Source: Deltaproteobacteria bacterium
Lineage (GTDB): Bacteria > Desulfobacterota > Desulfobacteria > Desulfobacterales > Desulfatibacillaceae
Assembly (NCBI GenBank): GCA_021815525.1
Contig: JAKAGN010000166.1
Span: forward strand, 1 to 6,432
DNA: 6,432 nucleotides
Reading direction: 5' to 3'
Part shown: in pieces, positions 1 through 5,865 of the stretch
Layout of the letters: each line of letters starts with the position of its first letter
Numbering within the stretch: the first letter of the stretch is position 1
Notes under the pieces: model-generated
Told to the model about the DNA's origin: nothing
Seen by the model: only the letters and a program-made list of their open reading frames with translations
The model's database searches: none
Made by a program: the position numbers and the translations under genes

Positions 1-732
1 TATGGGCGCGGTCTCCCCGGCGGCGCGGGCAAGCCCCAGGATGCCGCCCGTGAGCACCCCCGGAAGCGCGGCCGGCAGCACCACCCGGAAGGTGGTCTGC
101 CAGCGGGTGCCGCCCAGGGCCAGGGACGCCTCCCGGTAGGTGGCGGGAACCGCCCGGAGGGCCTCCTCCGTGGAGGAGATGATGACGGGAAGGGTGAGGA
201 CCCCCAGGGTCAGGGCGCCGGATGCGATGCTGACGCCAAGCTTCATCCAGGTCACGAAGACCGCGAGCCCGAAAAGCCCGAAGACCACGGAAGGGACGCC
301 CGCCAGGTTGTTGATGCCCAGGCGCACCACCCGGAGGAGCTTTCCGGGCCGGGCGTACTCGGAAAGGTAGACGCCGGAGGCCACCCCCAGGGGAAAGGCC
401 ACCAGCATGGCCCCCAGGGAGAGCACCACGGTGCCCACGATGCAGGGGAATATCCCGCCCTGGGTCATGGCCTCGCGCGGGGCCTCGGTGAGAAAGTTCC
501 ACGAGACGGCCCCGGCGCCCCGCATGACCAGAAAGCCCACCAGGATCAGGAGCGCCGCGGCGTTGACCGCGGCGGCAGCCCGGAAAAGGGTGAAGGCCGC
601 GGCCTGCCAGACCCTGCGCCGGAGATGCCGCCTCCGCCCCCCGGGAGCAGGCGGCCTTGCCGAATCGAGGCTTTTGTCCGCCGCGGCGTCTTTCAAACGC
701 CCTGGGATCGAAATTTCCATGACCTGGTCCAT
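1..732 (-). CDS. pstA: Phosphate ABC transporter permease PstA (C-terminus cut by window edge)
   Basis: PstA is one of two inner-membrane permeases of the PstSCAB high-affinity phosphate importer and pairs with PstC. I translated the frame by hand: 244 codons, open to position 1. The first ~40 residues are a cytoplasmic Arg/Pro/Ala-rich tail. Hydrophobic segments follow at about 52-70, 97-123 and 142-162, and another near 171-186. The ABC permease EAA loop is visible at about 200-220 (REASLALGGTRW, then VVLPAALPG), followed by GLARAAGETAPI, which is typical of PstA. The family is usually ~280-300 residues, so about 50 C-terminal residues are missing. The start is chosen at 732, 17 bp after the pstC stop; an in-frame ATG at 720 is possible, and neither has a strong ribosome-binding site. 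Translation is probably coupled to pstC. The family assignment is firm; the exact start is not. Confidence 0.95.
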   Translation of the reverse strand, partial: MDQVMEISIPGRLKDAAADKSLDSARPPAPGGRRRHLRRRVWQAAAFTLFRAAAAVNAAALLILVGFLVMRGAGAVSWNFLTEAPREAMTQGGIFPCIVGTVVLSLGAMLVAFPLGVASGVYLSEYARPGKLLRVVRLGINNLAGVPSVVFGLFGLAVFVTWMKLGVSIASGALTLGVLTLPVIISSTEEALRAVPATYREASLALGGTRWQTTFRVVLPAALPGVLTGGILGLARAAGETAPI

Positions 733-749
733 GTCTTTCTTTCAGCGCC

Positions 750-1646
750 CTATAGGCTGGCCGTGCCGGTCTGTTTGTACCGGTGGGCGACCCAGTCGGC
801 CGCTATGTTGAAAAGGAGCGTGAACAGGAAAAGCACCATGCCGATGGCGAAAAGGCTGTGGTAGTGGAGGCTCCGGAAGGGGGCCTCGGCCATTTCCGCC
901 GCGATGGTGGACGGCATGGGCCTCACGGGCGAAAAGAGCGAGCCGGGGATCATGGCCGCGCCGCCCGCCACCATGAGGACCACCATGGTTTCGCCCATGG
1001 CCCGGCTCATGCCCAGGATGACCGCCGTGGAGACGCCCGAAAGGGCCGATGGCAGGGTCACCCGCCGTATGGTCTCCCAGTGCGTCGCCCCCAGCGCCAG
1101 CGACGCCTCCTTCAAGTCCGCGGGAACCCGGAAGATGGCGTCCTCGGAGAGGCTCGTGATGGTGGGAACCGCCATGAAGGCAAGCATCAGGGCCGCGTTT
1201 GCAAGGTTCAAGCCGGTGGGAAGGTCGAAGGTGTCCTGAAGAAAGGGCGCGAAGACCACCATGCCGAAAAAACCGATCACCACCGACGGCAGCGCGGCCA
1301 GAAGCTCCACCACGGGCTTCACGATCTCGCGGGTTTTGGGGCCGGCGATCTCGGCTAGGTAAACGGCCGTCATCACCCCCAAAGGCACCGCGATGAGGGA
1401 CGATACCAGGGTCACGGCGGCCGACGCCGCGATCATGCTCAAAATCCCGAAATCCGGCGGGTCGCTCGTGGGGTACCAGAACCTGCCGAAGAGGAAGGCC
1501 CCCGGGGAGACCTTCCTGAACAGGGGCAGCCCCTCCGAGAACAGGAACAGCATGATGAGGGCCAGTATCCCCAGGGACATGAGCCCCAGCACGGCGAACA
1601 TGCGGCTTATGAGGCTCTCCTTGGCGGATCGTGACAGAAGCTTCAT
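750..1646 (-). CDS. pstC: Phosphate ABC transporter permease PstC
   Basis: PstC is the second inner-membrane permease of the Pst phosphate importer. The 298-residue product has the normal family length. Hydrophobic segments are seen at about 17-38, 68-97, 118-136, 148-166, 203-230 and 264-284, fitting a six-helix permease. Typical PstC motifs are DFGILSMI (65-72) after the first periplasmic loop, ELLAALPSVVIGFFG (114-128), and the EAA loop at about 180-199 (EASLALGATHWETIRRVTLP), then GMSRAMGETM. The ATG at 1646 is preceded by GAGGA with a short spacer (GAGGAACAA-ATG). It lies downstream of pstS, but a 125 bp palindromic repeat separates the two, which is unusual inside this operon. pstA follows after 17 bp. 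Confidence is high from the motifs and the operon order. Confidence 0.97.
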   Translation of the reverse strand: MKLLSRSAKESLISRMFAVLGLMSLGILALIMLFLFSEGLPLFRKVSPGAFLFGRFWYPTSDPPDFGILSMIAASAAVTLVSSLIAVPLGVMTAVYLAEIAGPKTREIVKPVVELLAALPSVVIGFFGMVVFAPFLQDTFDLPTGLNLANAALMLAFMAVPTITSLSEDAIFRVPADLKEASLALGATHWETIRRVTLPSALSGVSTAVILGMSRAMGETMVVLMVAGGAAMIPGSLFSPVRPMPSTIAAEMAEAPFRSLHYHSLFAIGMVLFLFTLLFNIAADWVAHRYKQTGTASL

Positions 1647-1722
1647 TTGTTCCTCGATTCGGCCCTGGCGTGTTCCGGGCTTGTCTTTGCCGGCGCTTCC
1701 CTCATCCTCTTCTCCGCCCGAA

Positions 1723-1847
1723 AGCGGCTTCGAAAAAAGCCGTCAGGCAAGGCGGACGAGCGGCGCGGGAGGGAGCGTACCTTTCGTACGTGACCGACCC
1801 GCGCCGTGACGTCCAACGCAGCATCACGGCTTTTTTGCGGAGCCGCT
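1723..1847. repeat. Long imperfect palindromic repeat, copy 1 (pstS-pstC spacer)
   Basis: The ends are mirror images: AGCGGCTTCGAAAAAAGCCG at 1723-1742 pairs with CGGCTTTTTTGCGGAGCCGCT at 1827-1847. Pairing continues, with interruptions, inwards to a perfect small hairpin, CGTAC (1776-1780), loop CTTTC, GTACG (1786-1790), almost at the centre. The whole unit could fold as one giant stem of ~55-60 nt per arm on either strand. The 41 bp core at 1759-1799 matches 36 of 41 bases of a second element at 5779-5819 in the same orientation. The minus-strand end abuts the pstS stop: the TAG uses AG from the repeat. The T-runs after GC-rich stems make a bidirectional terminator or attenuator role possible. 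It could also be a transposase-less mobile repeat (MITE or REP-like). No transposase gene is present. Confidence 0.88.
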
Positions 1848-2661
1848 AATACATGGGGACGAAGCCCGCCTTCTTGACCAGCGGCTGCCCCTTCCTGGGG
1901 TTTAAGACAAAGTTGATGAAGTTCAAGACGTTCCCCTCGGGCCATCCGTTGGTGAACATGTAAAGGGGGCGGCTTATGGGGTAGGCGCCGGAGATGGTGG
2001 TCTCGGGGGTGGCCTTGACGCCGTTCACCGAAAGCGCCTTCACGCCGCGCTTCACGTAGCCGATGCCGTCGTAGCCTATGGCGTACCTGTTGCCGGACAC
2101 GGCCTGGAAAACCGCGCCGGAGGAGGCCAGGTTCTGGGCCGCGGGGGTCACGCGAGCCTTCATCATCACGCGCTCCTCCCAGCACTCGTAGGTGCCGGAG
2201 GAGGTCTCGCGGGAGATAACCACGATGCCCTTGTCGGGCCCGCCCACCTGCTTCCAGTTGGTGACGCGGCCGCTCCAGATGTCCTTGAGCTGGGCGAGGG
2301 TGAGGTTATTGACGGGGTTCGTGGGGTGCACGATGGGCACGATGGAGTCGTAGGCCACGCAGAAGGGCACGGGGTAGCGGCCCTTGGAGACGGCGAGTGC
2401 GACCTCCTCCTGCTTGAGGAAGCGGGAGGCGTCGGCGATGTCGGTGGTGCCGTCGATCAGGGCCTTGATGCCGTTTCCGGAGCCGCCGCCGGAAACCGTG
2501 AGCTTGACGCCGGGGTTCTGCCGCATGAACTCCTCCACGCACTGCTGGGCGATGGGCAGCACGGTGGTGGAGCCGTCGATGCGGATCATGGATGCGGCGT
2601 AGGCGGCAACGCCAAAGCAACACAGGGCCGCAACGGTCACGGCCAGCCACGTCTTCTTCAT
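1846..2661 (-). CDS. pstS: Periplasmic phosphate-binding protein PstS
   Basis: PstS is the periplasmic solute-binding protein that captures inorganic phosphate and delivers it to PstC/PstA. The product has 271 residues. It starts with a classic signal peptide: MKK, a hydrophobic stretch at about 5-20, then likely cleavage near AYA-A at 22/23. No lipobox is evident, so it is probably soluble. Family motifs that line the phosphate pocket are visible: RIDGSTTVLPIAQ (27-39), VSGGGSGNGIKALIDG (56-71), DIADASR (74-80) and SRETSSGTYE (150-159). The ATG at 2661 has a good GAGGAG seven bases upstream. The upstream region carries a pho-box-like direct repeat, consistent with phosphate-starvation control. 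The stop codon TAG is formed jointly with the end of a palindromic repeat. Confidence 0.97.
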   Translation of the reverse strand: MKKTWLAVTVAALCCFGVAAYAASMIRIDGSTTVLPIAQQCVEEFMRQNPGVKLTVSGGGSGNGIKALIDGTTDIADASRFLKQEEVALAVSKGRYPVPFCVAYDSIVPIVHPTNPVNNLTLAQLKDIWSGRVTNWKQVGGPDKGIVVISRETSSGTYECWEERVMMKARVTPAAQNLASSGAVFQAVSGNRYAIGYDGIGYVKRGVKALSVNGVKATPETTISGAYPISRPLYMFTNGWPEGNVLNFINFVLNPRKGQPLVKKAGFVPMY

Positions 2662-2739
2662 GGAGCATCTCCTCTTTTAAGTTCGGTGGTCGCCCGCGAG
2701 GCTTCCGCGCCCCGCGTGACCGTGAAGATGCCCCGGAAA

Positions 2740-2757
2740 TGTTAGGATCGTGTTAGG
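2740..2757 (-). promoter_or_regulatory. Putative pho box (direct repeats) upstream of pstS
   Basis: On the minus strand the sequence reads CCTAACA-CGAT-CCTAACA: two identical 7 bp direct repeats with a 4 bp spacer, so the period is 11 bp. PhoB and PhoP boxes in other bacteria have this architecture (E. coli CTGTCAT repeats, Bacillus TTAACA-like repeats). The pair lies 79 bp upstream of the pstS start. About 9 bp downstream is CATCTT, a weak -10 candidate, where PhoB-dependent promoters place their -10. The bases differ from the E. coli consensus, so the assignment rests on geometry and on the gene it precedes. Confidence 0.62.
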
Positions 2758-2826
2758 CCGGAATGAGTTTTCGGCGAGGGGGATGTCGAAGAGATTTTTT
2801 CCGGCCCATTTTCGGGGCGGCTGATT

Positions 2827-3837
2827 TCATTGCGCGGGACGGGAGGTGACCCGGCCTTGGGCGTCCGCCTCGAAAACGAGCTTTCCGTCGCGGTGCCTGG
2901 CGCGGATACGGAGGCTTTTTTCGAGGCCGTCCGCGATCTCCACGTTGACGTCGGGCGAGATGGGGGAGTCGGGGTAGCTGCGCTTGAGGGCGTCCAGCGT
3001 CACGCCGCCCTGGGGCATATACTCGGCGAAGAAGGACTTCGCAAGCTTGTAGACCAGAACGGCCGTGCGGCGGGCCTCCTCGTCGTCCTCCGGGGAGTAG
3101 GCGGGGCGGACGGTGCCCTCCGGGACCTTCGCCGGCGCGTTGAAAGCCTGGGCCGGCGAGGATAAACGGCCCCGCCAATCCATGTCCCACACGATGCCGC
3201 TCGCGGGGTGGCGGGCCCGAAGATGGAGGCTCTCCCTTCGTCCGTCCAGGACGTCGATGGAGACGCCCTCCGGCGGAGGGCCGCTCAAATGGGCCAGAGC
3301 GGCCTCGTCGAACATCGCCCGGGGGTTTTCGAAGAAAAACGACAGGGAGGCCATGTAGGCGCGCCGCAAGGCGAGGCGCGCCGACCTGCCCGGGTCGGAG
3401 GACATGGCGCCCTCGTAGGGCGGCCTCGGAACCTGGGGGGCCTCGCCGGGGGAGCGATAGAAACGGGAAAAAAGGCGCGCCAGGAAGCCCCGGCGGGTGG
3501 AGCTTATGTCGCCTTTGCCGTCCACCTCGTAGACGAGGCTTCCCTTGACGTGCTGGGAGCGGATGCGCAGGGTGTCGGGCTTGCCGTCCAGGACCGAAAG
3601 CTCGATCTCCCTAGGAATGACGAGCCCCAGCCCCATAAGGGTCATGAGGTCCACCCTGGTTCCGCCGGCCTCGGTGAAGTAAGCCCCCGCCGCCTGGTAG
3701 GCCTGGCGGGCCAGGGTTTCGGCTTGAAAATCGGCGCTCGGCTCCGGCTCGCCGGGGCTCATCCGGGCCAGGCGGGCGGTCACGGCCAGGGCGATCAGAA
3801 AGAAGACGGCGGCAAAGACTCGAAGTCGCAATCCCAT
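2827..3837 (-). CDS. Unrecognised exported/anchored protein with three tandem pilin-head-like repeats
   Basis: I do not recognise a named family. The 336-residue protein begins with a short basic stretch and one hydrophobic segment (about 7-20), so it is probably exported or anchored in the inner membrane. Three related ~72-residue units follow, at about 42-113, 156-227 and 258-332. Each has an N-terminal helix-like part with a Tyr (47, 161, 263) and an aromatic pair region (AYF, FFF, FFA). Each then has a block VLDGKPDTLRIRSQH (82-96), VLDGRRESLHLRARH (196-210) or IADGLEKSLRIRARH (301-315), and ends with an acidic/Gly turn such as VDGKGDISS. From memory, this pattern resembles the C-terminal head of deltaproteobacterial type IV pilins. 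There is no prepilin peptidase site. Linkers of 30-42 residues are Pro/Arg/Ser-rich. The ATG at 3837 has a strong GGAGG at 3843-3847. It lies 39 bp after the antitoxin gene. The function is unknown. Confidence 0.85.
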   Translation of the reverse strand: MGLRLRVFAAVFFLIALAVTARLARMSPGEPEPSADFQAETLARQAYQAAGAYFTEAGGTRVDLMTLMGLGLVIPREIELSVLDGKPDTLRIRSQHVKGSLVYEVDGKGDISSTRRGFLARLFSRFYRSPGEAPQVPRPPYEGAMSSDPGRSARLALRRAYMASLSFFFENPRAMFDEAALAHLSGPPPEGVSIDVLDGRRESLHLRARHPASGIVWDMDWRGRLSSPAQAFNAPAKVPEGTVRPAYSPEDDEEARRTAVLVYKLAKSFFAEYMPQGGVTLDALKRSYPDSPISPDVNVEIADGLEKSLRIRARHRDGKLVFEADAQGRVTSRPAQ

Positions 3838-3876
3838 GTGCGCCTCCGGAAGGTGCGGATGGGTTCGGCGCGGCGC

Positions 3877-4200
3877 TCAGCCGGTTTTCTGGCATCTCCT
3901 GGCTAGCCGCCGCAGACGGGGCCGCCTGGCTTCCTGCCTTAGAAGGATTTTCCCGCGGCACACATTTAGGTCGAGTCTCATTGTCTTCCACTCGCACTCC
4001 ATGACCATGCGGAGGGCGCTGTTCACCTCGCCTTCAGTGGGAAACGCGCGGGCCACGTCGGGGGCGAGGCGGACGATATTGCTTCCCGCACGGTAAGAGT
4101 CGGCGTACTTACCCACCACCGCCCCCTTCAGCAAGGAAGCGAGGTCGTATTCGGACTTAAGCTCGCCGTCAGCCTTTCCCGCTTCGGATTTCGTTTTCAT
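3877..4200 (-). CDS. BrnT-partner antitoxin, ribbon-helix-helix-like, with atypical C-terminal tail
   Basis: This is the likely antitoxin that binds and neutralises the BrnT-type ribonuclease encoded just upstream and, by family analogy, represses their shared promoter. It has 107 residues. SEYDLASLLKGAVVGKY (16-32) resembles the N-terminal segment of small antitoxins next to BrnT genes. NIVRLAPDVARAFPTEGEVN (41-60) followed by SALRMVM looks like a ribbon-helix-helix strand and helices. It differs from classical BrnA, so no symbol is given. After about residue 68 the sequence becomes a very basic tail (CRGKILLRQEARRPRLRRLA, 81-100) that I do not recognise and that makes the protein longer than usual. 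The start codon lies inside brnT (32 bp overlap), which implies translational coupling. Overall assignment is moderately confident; the tail may be a changed or decayed C-terminus. Confidence 0.78.
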   Translation of the reverse strand: MKTKSEAGKADGELKSEYDLASLLKGAVVGKYADSYRAGSNIVRLAPDVARAFPTEGEVNSALRMVMECEWKTMRLDLNVCRGKILLRQEARRPRLRRLARRCQKTG

Positions 4201-4462
4201 AGGCCTTGCGTTCCTTGGGCGTGAGTTTTCGGGCGCTTATGATGCGTAACCGACCGTCCCGGTCAGCATGGGATACGATCAGGAGGCGTCCCCGAGCCGA
4301 TCTTCCCACCGTAAGGAAGCGCTCTTCCACTTTGGAGTGATCGGGATCGAACACGGTTAAACCGAGCTTATCCCCAAAGACCGTGGCGGCCTCCTCGAAG
4401 GCTACCCCGTGCTTTTTCCGATTGCCGGCGGCCTTGGCTTCATCCCATTCGAAATCGAGCAT
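4169..4462 (-). CDS. brnT: BrnT-family toxin (RelE-fold ribonuclease, DUF497)
   Basis: BrnT toxins are small RelE-fold ribonucleases that block translation when freed from their antitoxin. The 97-residue product has the usual family length. It shows the diagnostic blocks FEWDEAKAAGNRKKHGVAFE (4-23), AATVFGD (25-31), the ER of VEERFLTVG (45-53), and RIISARKLTPKERKAYE (73-89) at the C-terminus. It is the first gene of a two-gene unit, toxin before antitoxin, which is the normal BrnTA order. The downstream antitoxin overlaps it by 32 bp. The ribosome-binding site is weak (GGCGG about 8 bases upstream of the ATG). Its own sigma70 promoter lies directly upstream. The gene and its surroundings look less GC-rich than the flanks, which suggests acquisition by transfer. 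Catalytic activity is inferred only from family membership. Confidence 0.92.
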   Translation of the reverse strand: MLDFEWDEAKAAGNRKKHGVAFEEAATVFGDKLGLTVFDPDHSKVEERFLTVGRSARGRLLIVSHADRDGRLRIISARKLTPKERKAYENEIRSGKG

Positions 4463-4495
4463 GAGAAATCCGCCGAAAATGAAACATCTCTTTAA

Positions 4496-4524
4496 ATTAT
4501 AGCGCCCAAGCCGTTTGCCGTCAA
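4496..4524 (-). promoter_or_regulatory. Sigma70-type promoter of the brnT-antitoxin operon
   Basis: On the minus strand the -35 is TTGACG (4519-4524) and the -10 is a perfect TATAAT (4496-4501), separated by exactly 17 bp (4502-4518). Transcription would start near 4489, leaving a leader of roughly 27 nt before the brnT ATG at 4462. The -35 box overlaps the aminotransferase stop codon (4521-4523). It is the best promoter match in the window and stands out in the GC-rich sequence. Antitoxin autorepression here is expected for BrnTA systems, but I could not define a clear operator. Confidence 0.85.
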
Positions 4525-5672
4525 CCCGCCTTCAGGTAGCGTTCCAGGCGGTCGAGGCCCTCCGCGATGTTCTCTATGCTGTTGGCGTAGGAGAAGCGGA
4601 TGAAGCCCTCCCCGTTGGGGCCGAAATCCACGCCGGGGGTCACCCCCACGTGGGCGCGCTCCAGGATGTCGAAGGCGAAGCGGTAGGAATCTCTGGAAAA
4701 ACGCTTGGCGTTGGCGAAAACGTAGAACGCGCCCGTGGGCTCGCAGGCTATCGAAAAGCCCATCTCACGAAGGCGCCTTATCATGAACTTCCGGCGCTCG
4801 TCGTAGATGCCCCTCATGCGGGCCACGTCGTCGCCCGCCTTGGTGAGGGCCGCGATGCCCGCCACCTGGGCCATGGCGTTGGCCGAGATGAAGAAGTTCT
4901 GGTGCACCTTCTGGAGGGGCCGCATGAAGTCCTTGGGCGCGATCAGGTACCCCAGGCGCCAGCCCGTCATGGCGTGGGCCTTGGAAAAGCCGTTTAGGAC
5001 AAAGGCGTCGTCGGTGAACTCCAGGATGGAGTGCTCCTTACCCTCGTAAACCAGGCCGTGGTATATCTCGTCGGAGACCACCAGGGGGCCCATTTCCGCG
5101 ATCTTCTTCATCCGCTCCGCACTTAGAAGCGTGCCGGTGGGGTTGGCCGGGGAGTTGATGAAGATGGCGCGCGTTTTGGGCGTGATCCGCTCCTCAATGG
5201 CCTCCGGGGTGAACTGGAAGGCGTCGTCCTCGGAGACCGGCACCCGCACCGGCGCGCCGCCCGCGAAGTTGATGAAGTTGGGGTAGCAGGCGTAGTGGGG
5301 GTCCGAGATGATGACCTCGTCTCCCGGCGAAAGGAGCGCCGCGAAGGTCATGAAGATGGCCGGCGAGGAGCCCGAGGTCACCACCACCCGGTCGGGCGTG
5401 ACGGTCACGCCGTAGGTCCTGGCGTAGTGGTCGCAGATGGCCTCCCGCAGCTCGATCATCCCCAGGCTGTGGGTGTAGTGGGTCTGCCCGTCCCTAAGGG
5501 CCGCTATGCCCGCCTCCACGATGACCTGGGGGGTGTCGAAATCGGGCTCGCCCACCTCCAGGTGCACAACGTGGATTCCCTCCCGCTCCATTGCCTTGGC
5601 CCGCTCCAGGACGTCCATGACGATGAAGGGGGTGATCTCCGAAACCCTTTTTGAAACCCGGCACTCATCCAT
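4521..5672 (-). CDS. Class I/II pyridoxal-phosphate aminotransferase (AspC-like)
   Basis: This is a cytoplasmic PLP enzyme that moves an amino group between an amino acid and a 2-oxo acid. The product has 383 residues, normal for fold-type I aminotransferases. Visible landmarks are GEPDF (41-45), HYTHS around Tyr66, TSGSSPA for the cofactor phosphate (99-105), DPHYACYPN with the ring-stacking Tyr127, SPANPTG with Asn177, DEIYHGLVY with Asp201 and Tyr204, FSKAHAMTGWRLGY with Schiff-base Lys231 and Arg239, and FIRFSYA with the carboxylate-binding Arg359. All catalytic residues are present, so it should be active. The ATG at 5672 has GAGGGA about nine bases upstream. Substrate cannot be read from sequence; aspartate, alanine, aromatic or branched substrates all occur in this group. 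It follows hisG, but it does not look like a classical HisC, and a palindromic repeat lies between them. No convincing promoter is visible. Confidence 0.93.
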   Translation of the reverse strand: MDECRVSKRVSEITPFIVMDVLERAKAMEREGIHVVHLEVGEPDFDTPQVIVEAGIAALRDGQTHYTHSLGMIELREAICDHYARTYGVTVTPDRVVVTSGSSPAIFMTFAALLSPGDEVIISDPHYACYPNFINFAGGAPVRVPVSEDDAFQFTPEAIEERITPKTRAIFINSPANPTGTLLSAERMKKIAEMGPLVVSDEIYHGLVYEGKEHSILEFTDDAFVLNGFSKAHAMTGWRLGYLIAPKDFMRPLQKVHQNFFISANAMAQVAGIAALTKAGDDVARMRGIYDERRKFMIRRLREMGFSIACEPTGAFYVFANAKRFSRDSYRFAFDILERAHVGVTPGVDFGPNGEGFIRFSYANSIENIAEGLDRLERYLKAG

Positions 5673-5741
5673 GATGACTTCCCTCGACCTTACCGCCCTT
5701 TACCAGCTCAATAAATCGATCCTTGTGAAACCAAGCGGGCA

Positions 5742-5865
5742 AGCGGCGTTGAAAAAAGAGCCGGATGCAAGGAGTGCAAGCGGCGCGGGAGTAAGCGTAC
5801 TTTTTGTACGTGACGGACCGCGACGCGATGCACGACACAGCAGGCGGCCTTTTTGCGACGCCGCT
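5742..5865. repeat. Long imperfect palindromic repeat, copy 2 (hisG-aminotransferase spacer)
   Basis: The end AGCGGCGTTG (5742-5751) pairs with CGACGCCGCT (5856-5865). A-run and T-run blocks lie just inside, and a perfect CGTAC-TTTTT-GTACG hairpin sits at the exact middle (5796-5810). The core 5779-5819 matches copy 1 at 36 of 41 positions in the same orientation, while the arms have diverged but keep their self-complementarity. On the minus strand the element starts at the hisG stop: TAG is made of one flanking base plus AG of the repeat. The minus-strand transcript would end with CCGGCTC followed by six T, as in an intrinsic terminator. Short open frames across this element are not considered genes. 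Confidence 0.88.

Noticed and set aside
783..1358. Plus-strand open frame opposite pstC
   Set aside because: It is a His/Gly/Arg-rich shadow of a clear permease gene with no plausible protein features.
1643..2185. Minus-strand open frame overlapping the 3' half of pstS, the repeat and the spacer
   Set aside because: It is an alternative reading frame of pstS that runs through the palindromic repeat; no domain is visible and pstS is complete in its own frame.
2758..2826. Possible terminator after the triple-repeat gene (GCCC/GGGC hairpin followed by A-run)
   Set aside because: The stem is only 4 bp and, on the minus strand, is followed by A and not T residues, so it does not fit an intrinsic terminator.
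3208..3906. Long plus-strand open frame opposite the triple-repeat gene
   Set aside because: It is an open shadow of a GC-rich gene on the other strand; its composition is His/Gly/Arg-rich and low in recognisable motifs, while the minus frame has a strong ribosome-binding site, a signal segment and internal repeats.
4521..5672. Histidinol-phosphate aminotransferase (HisC) as the identity of the gene after hisG
   Set aside because: The motifs fit the general AspC-like group; proximity to hisG alone is weak evidence because a terminator-like repeat lies between the two genes.
1723..5865. CRISPR array or insertion sequence
   Set aside because: There are only two distant repeat units, with no regular spacers, no cas genes and no transposase reading frame between or inside them.
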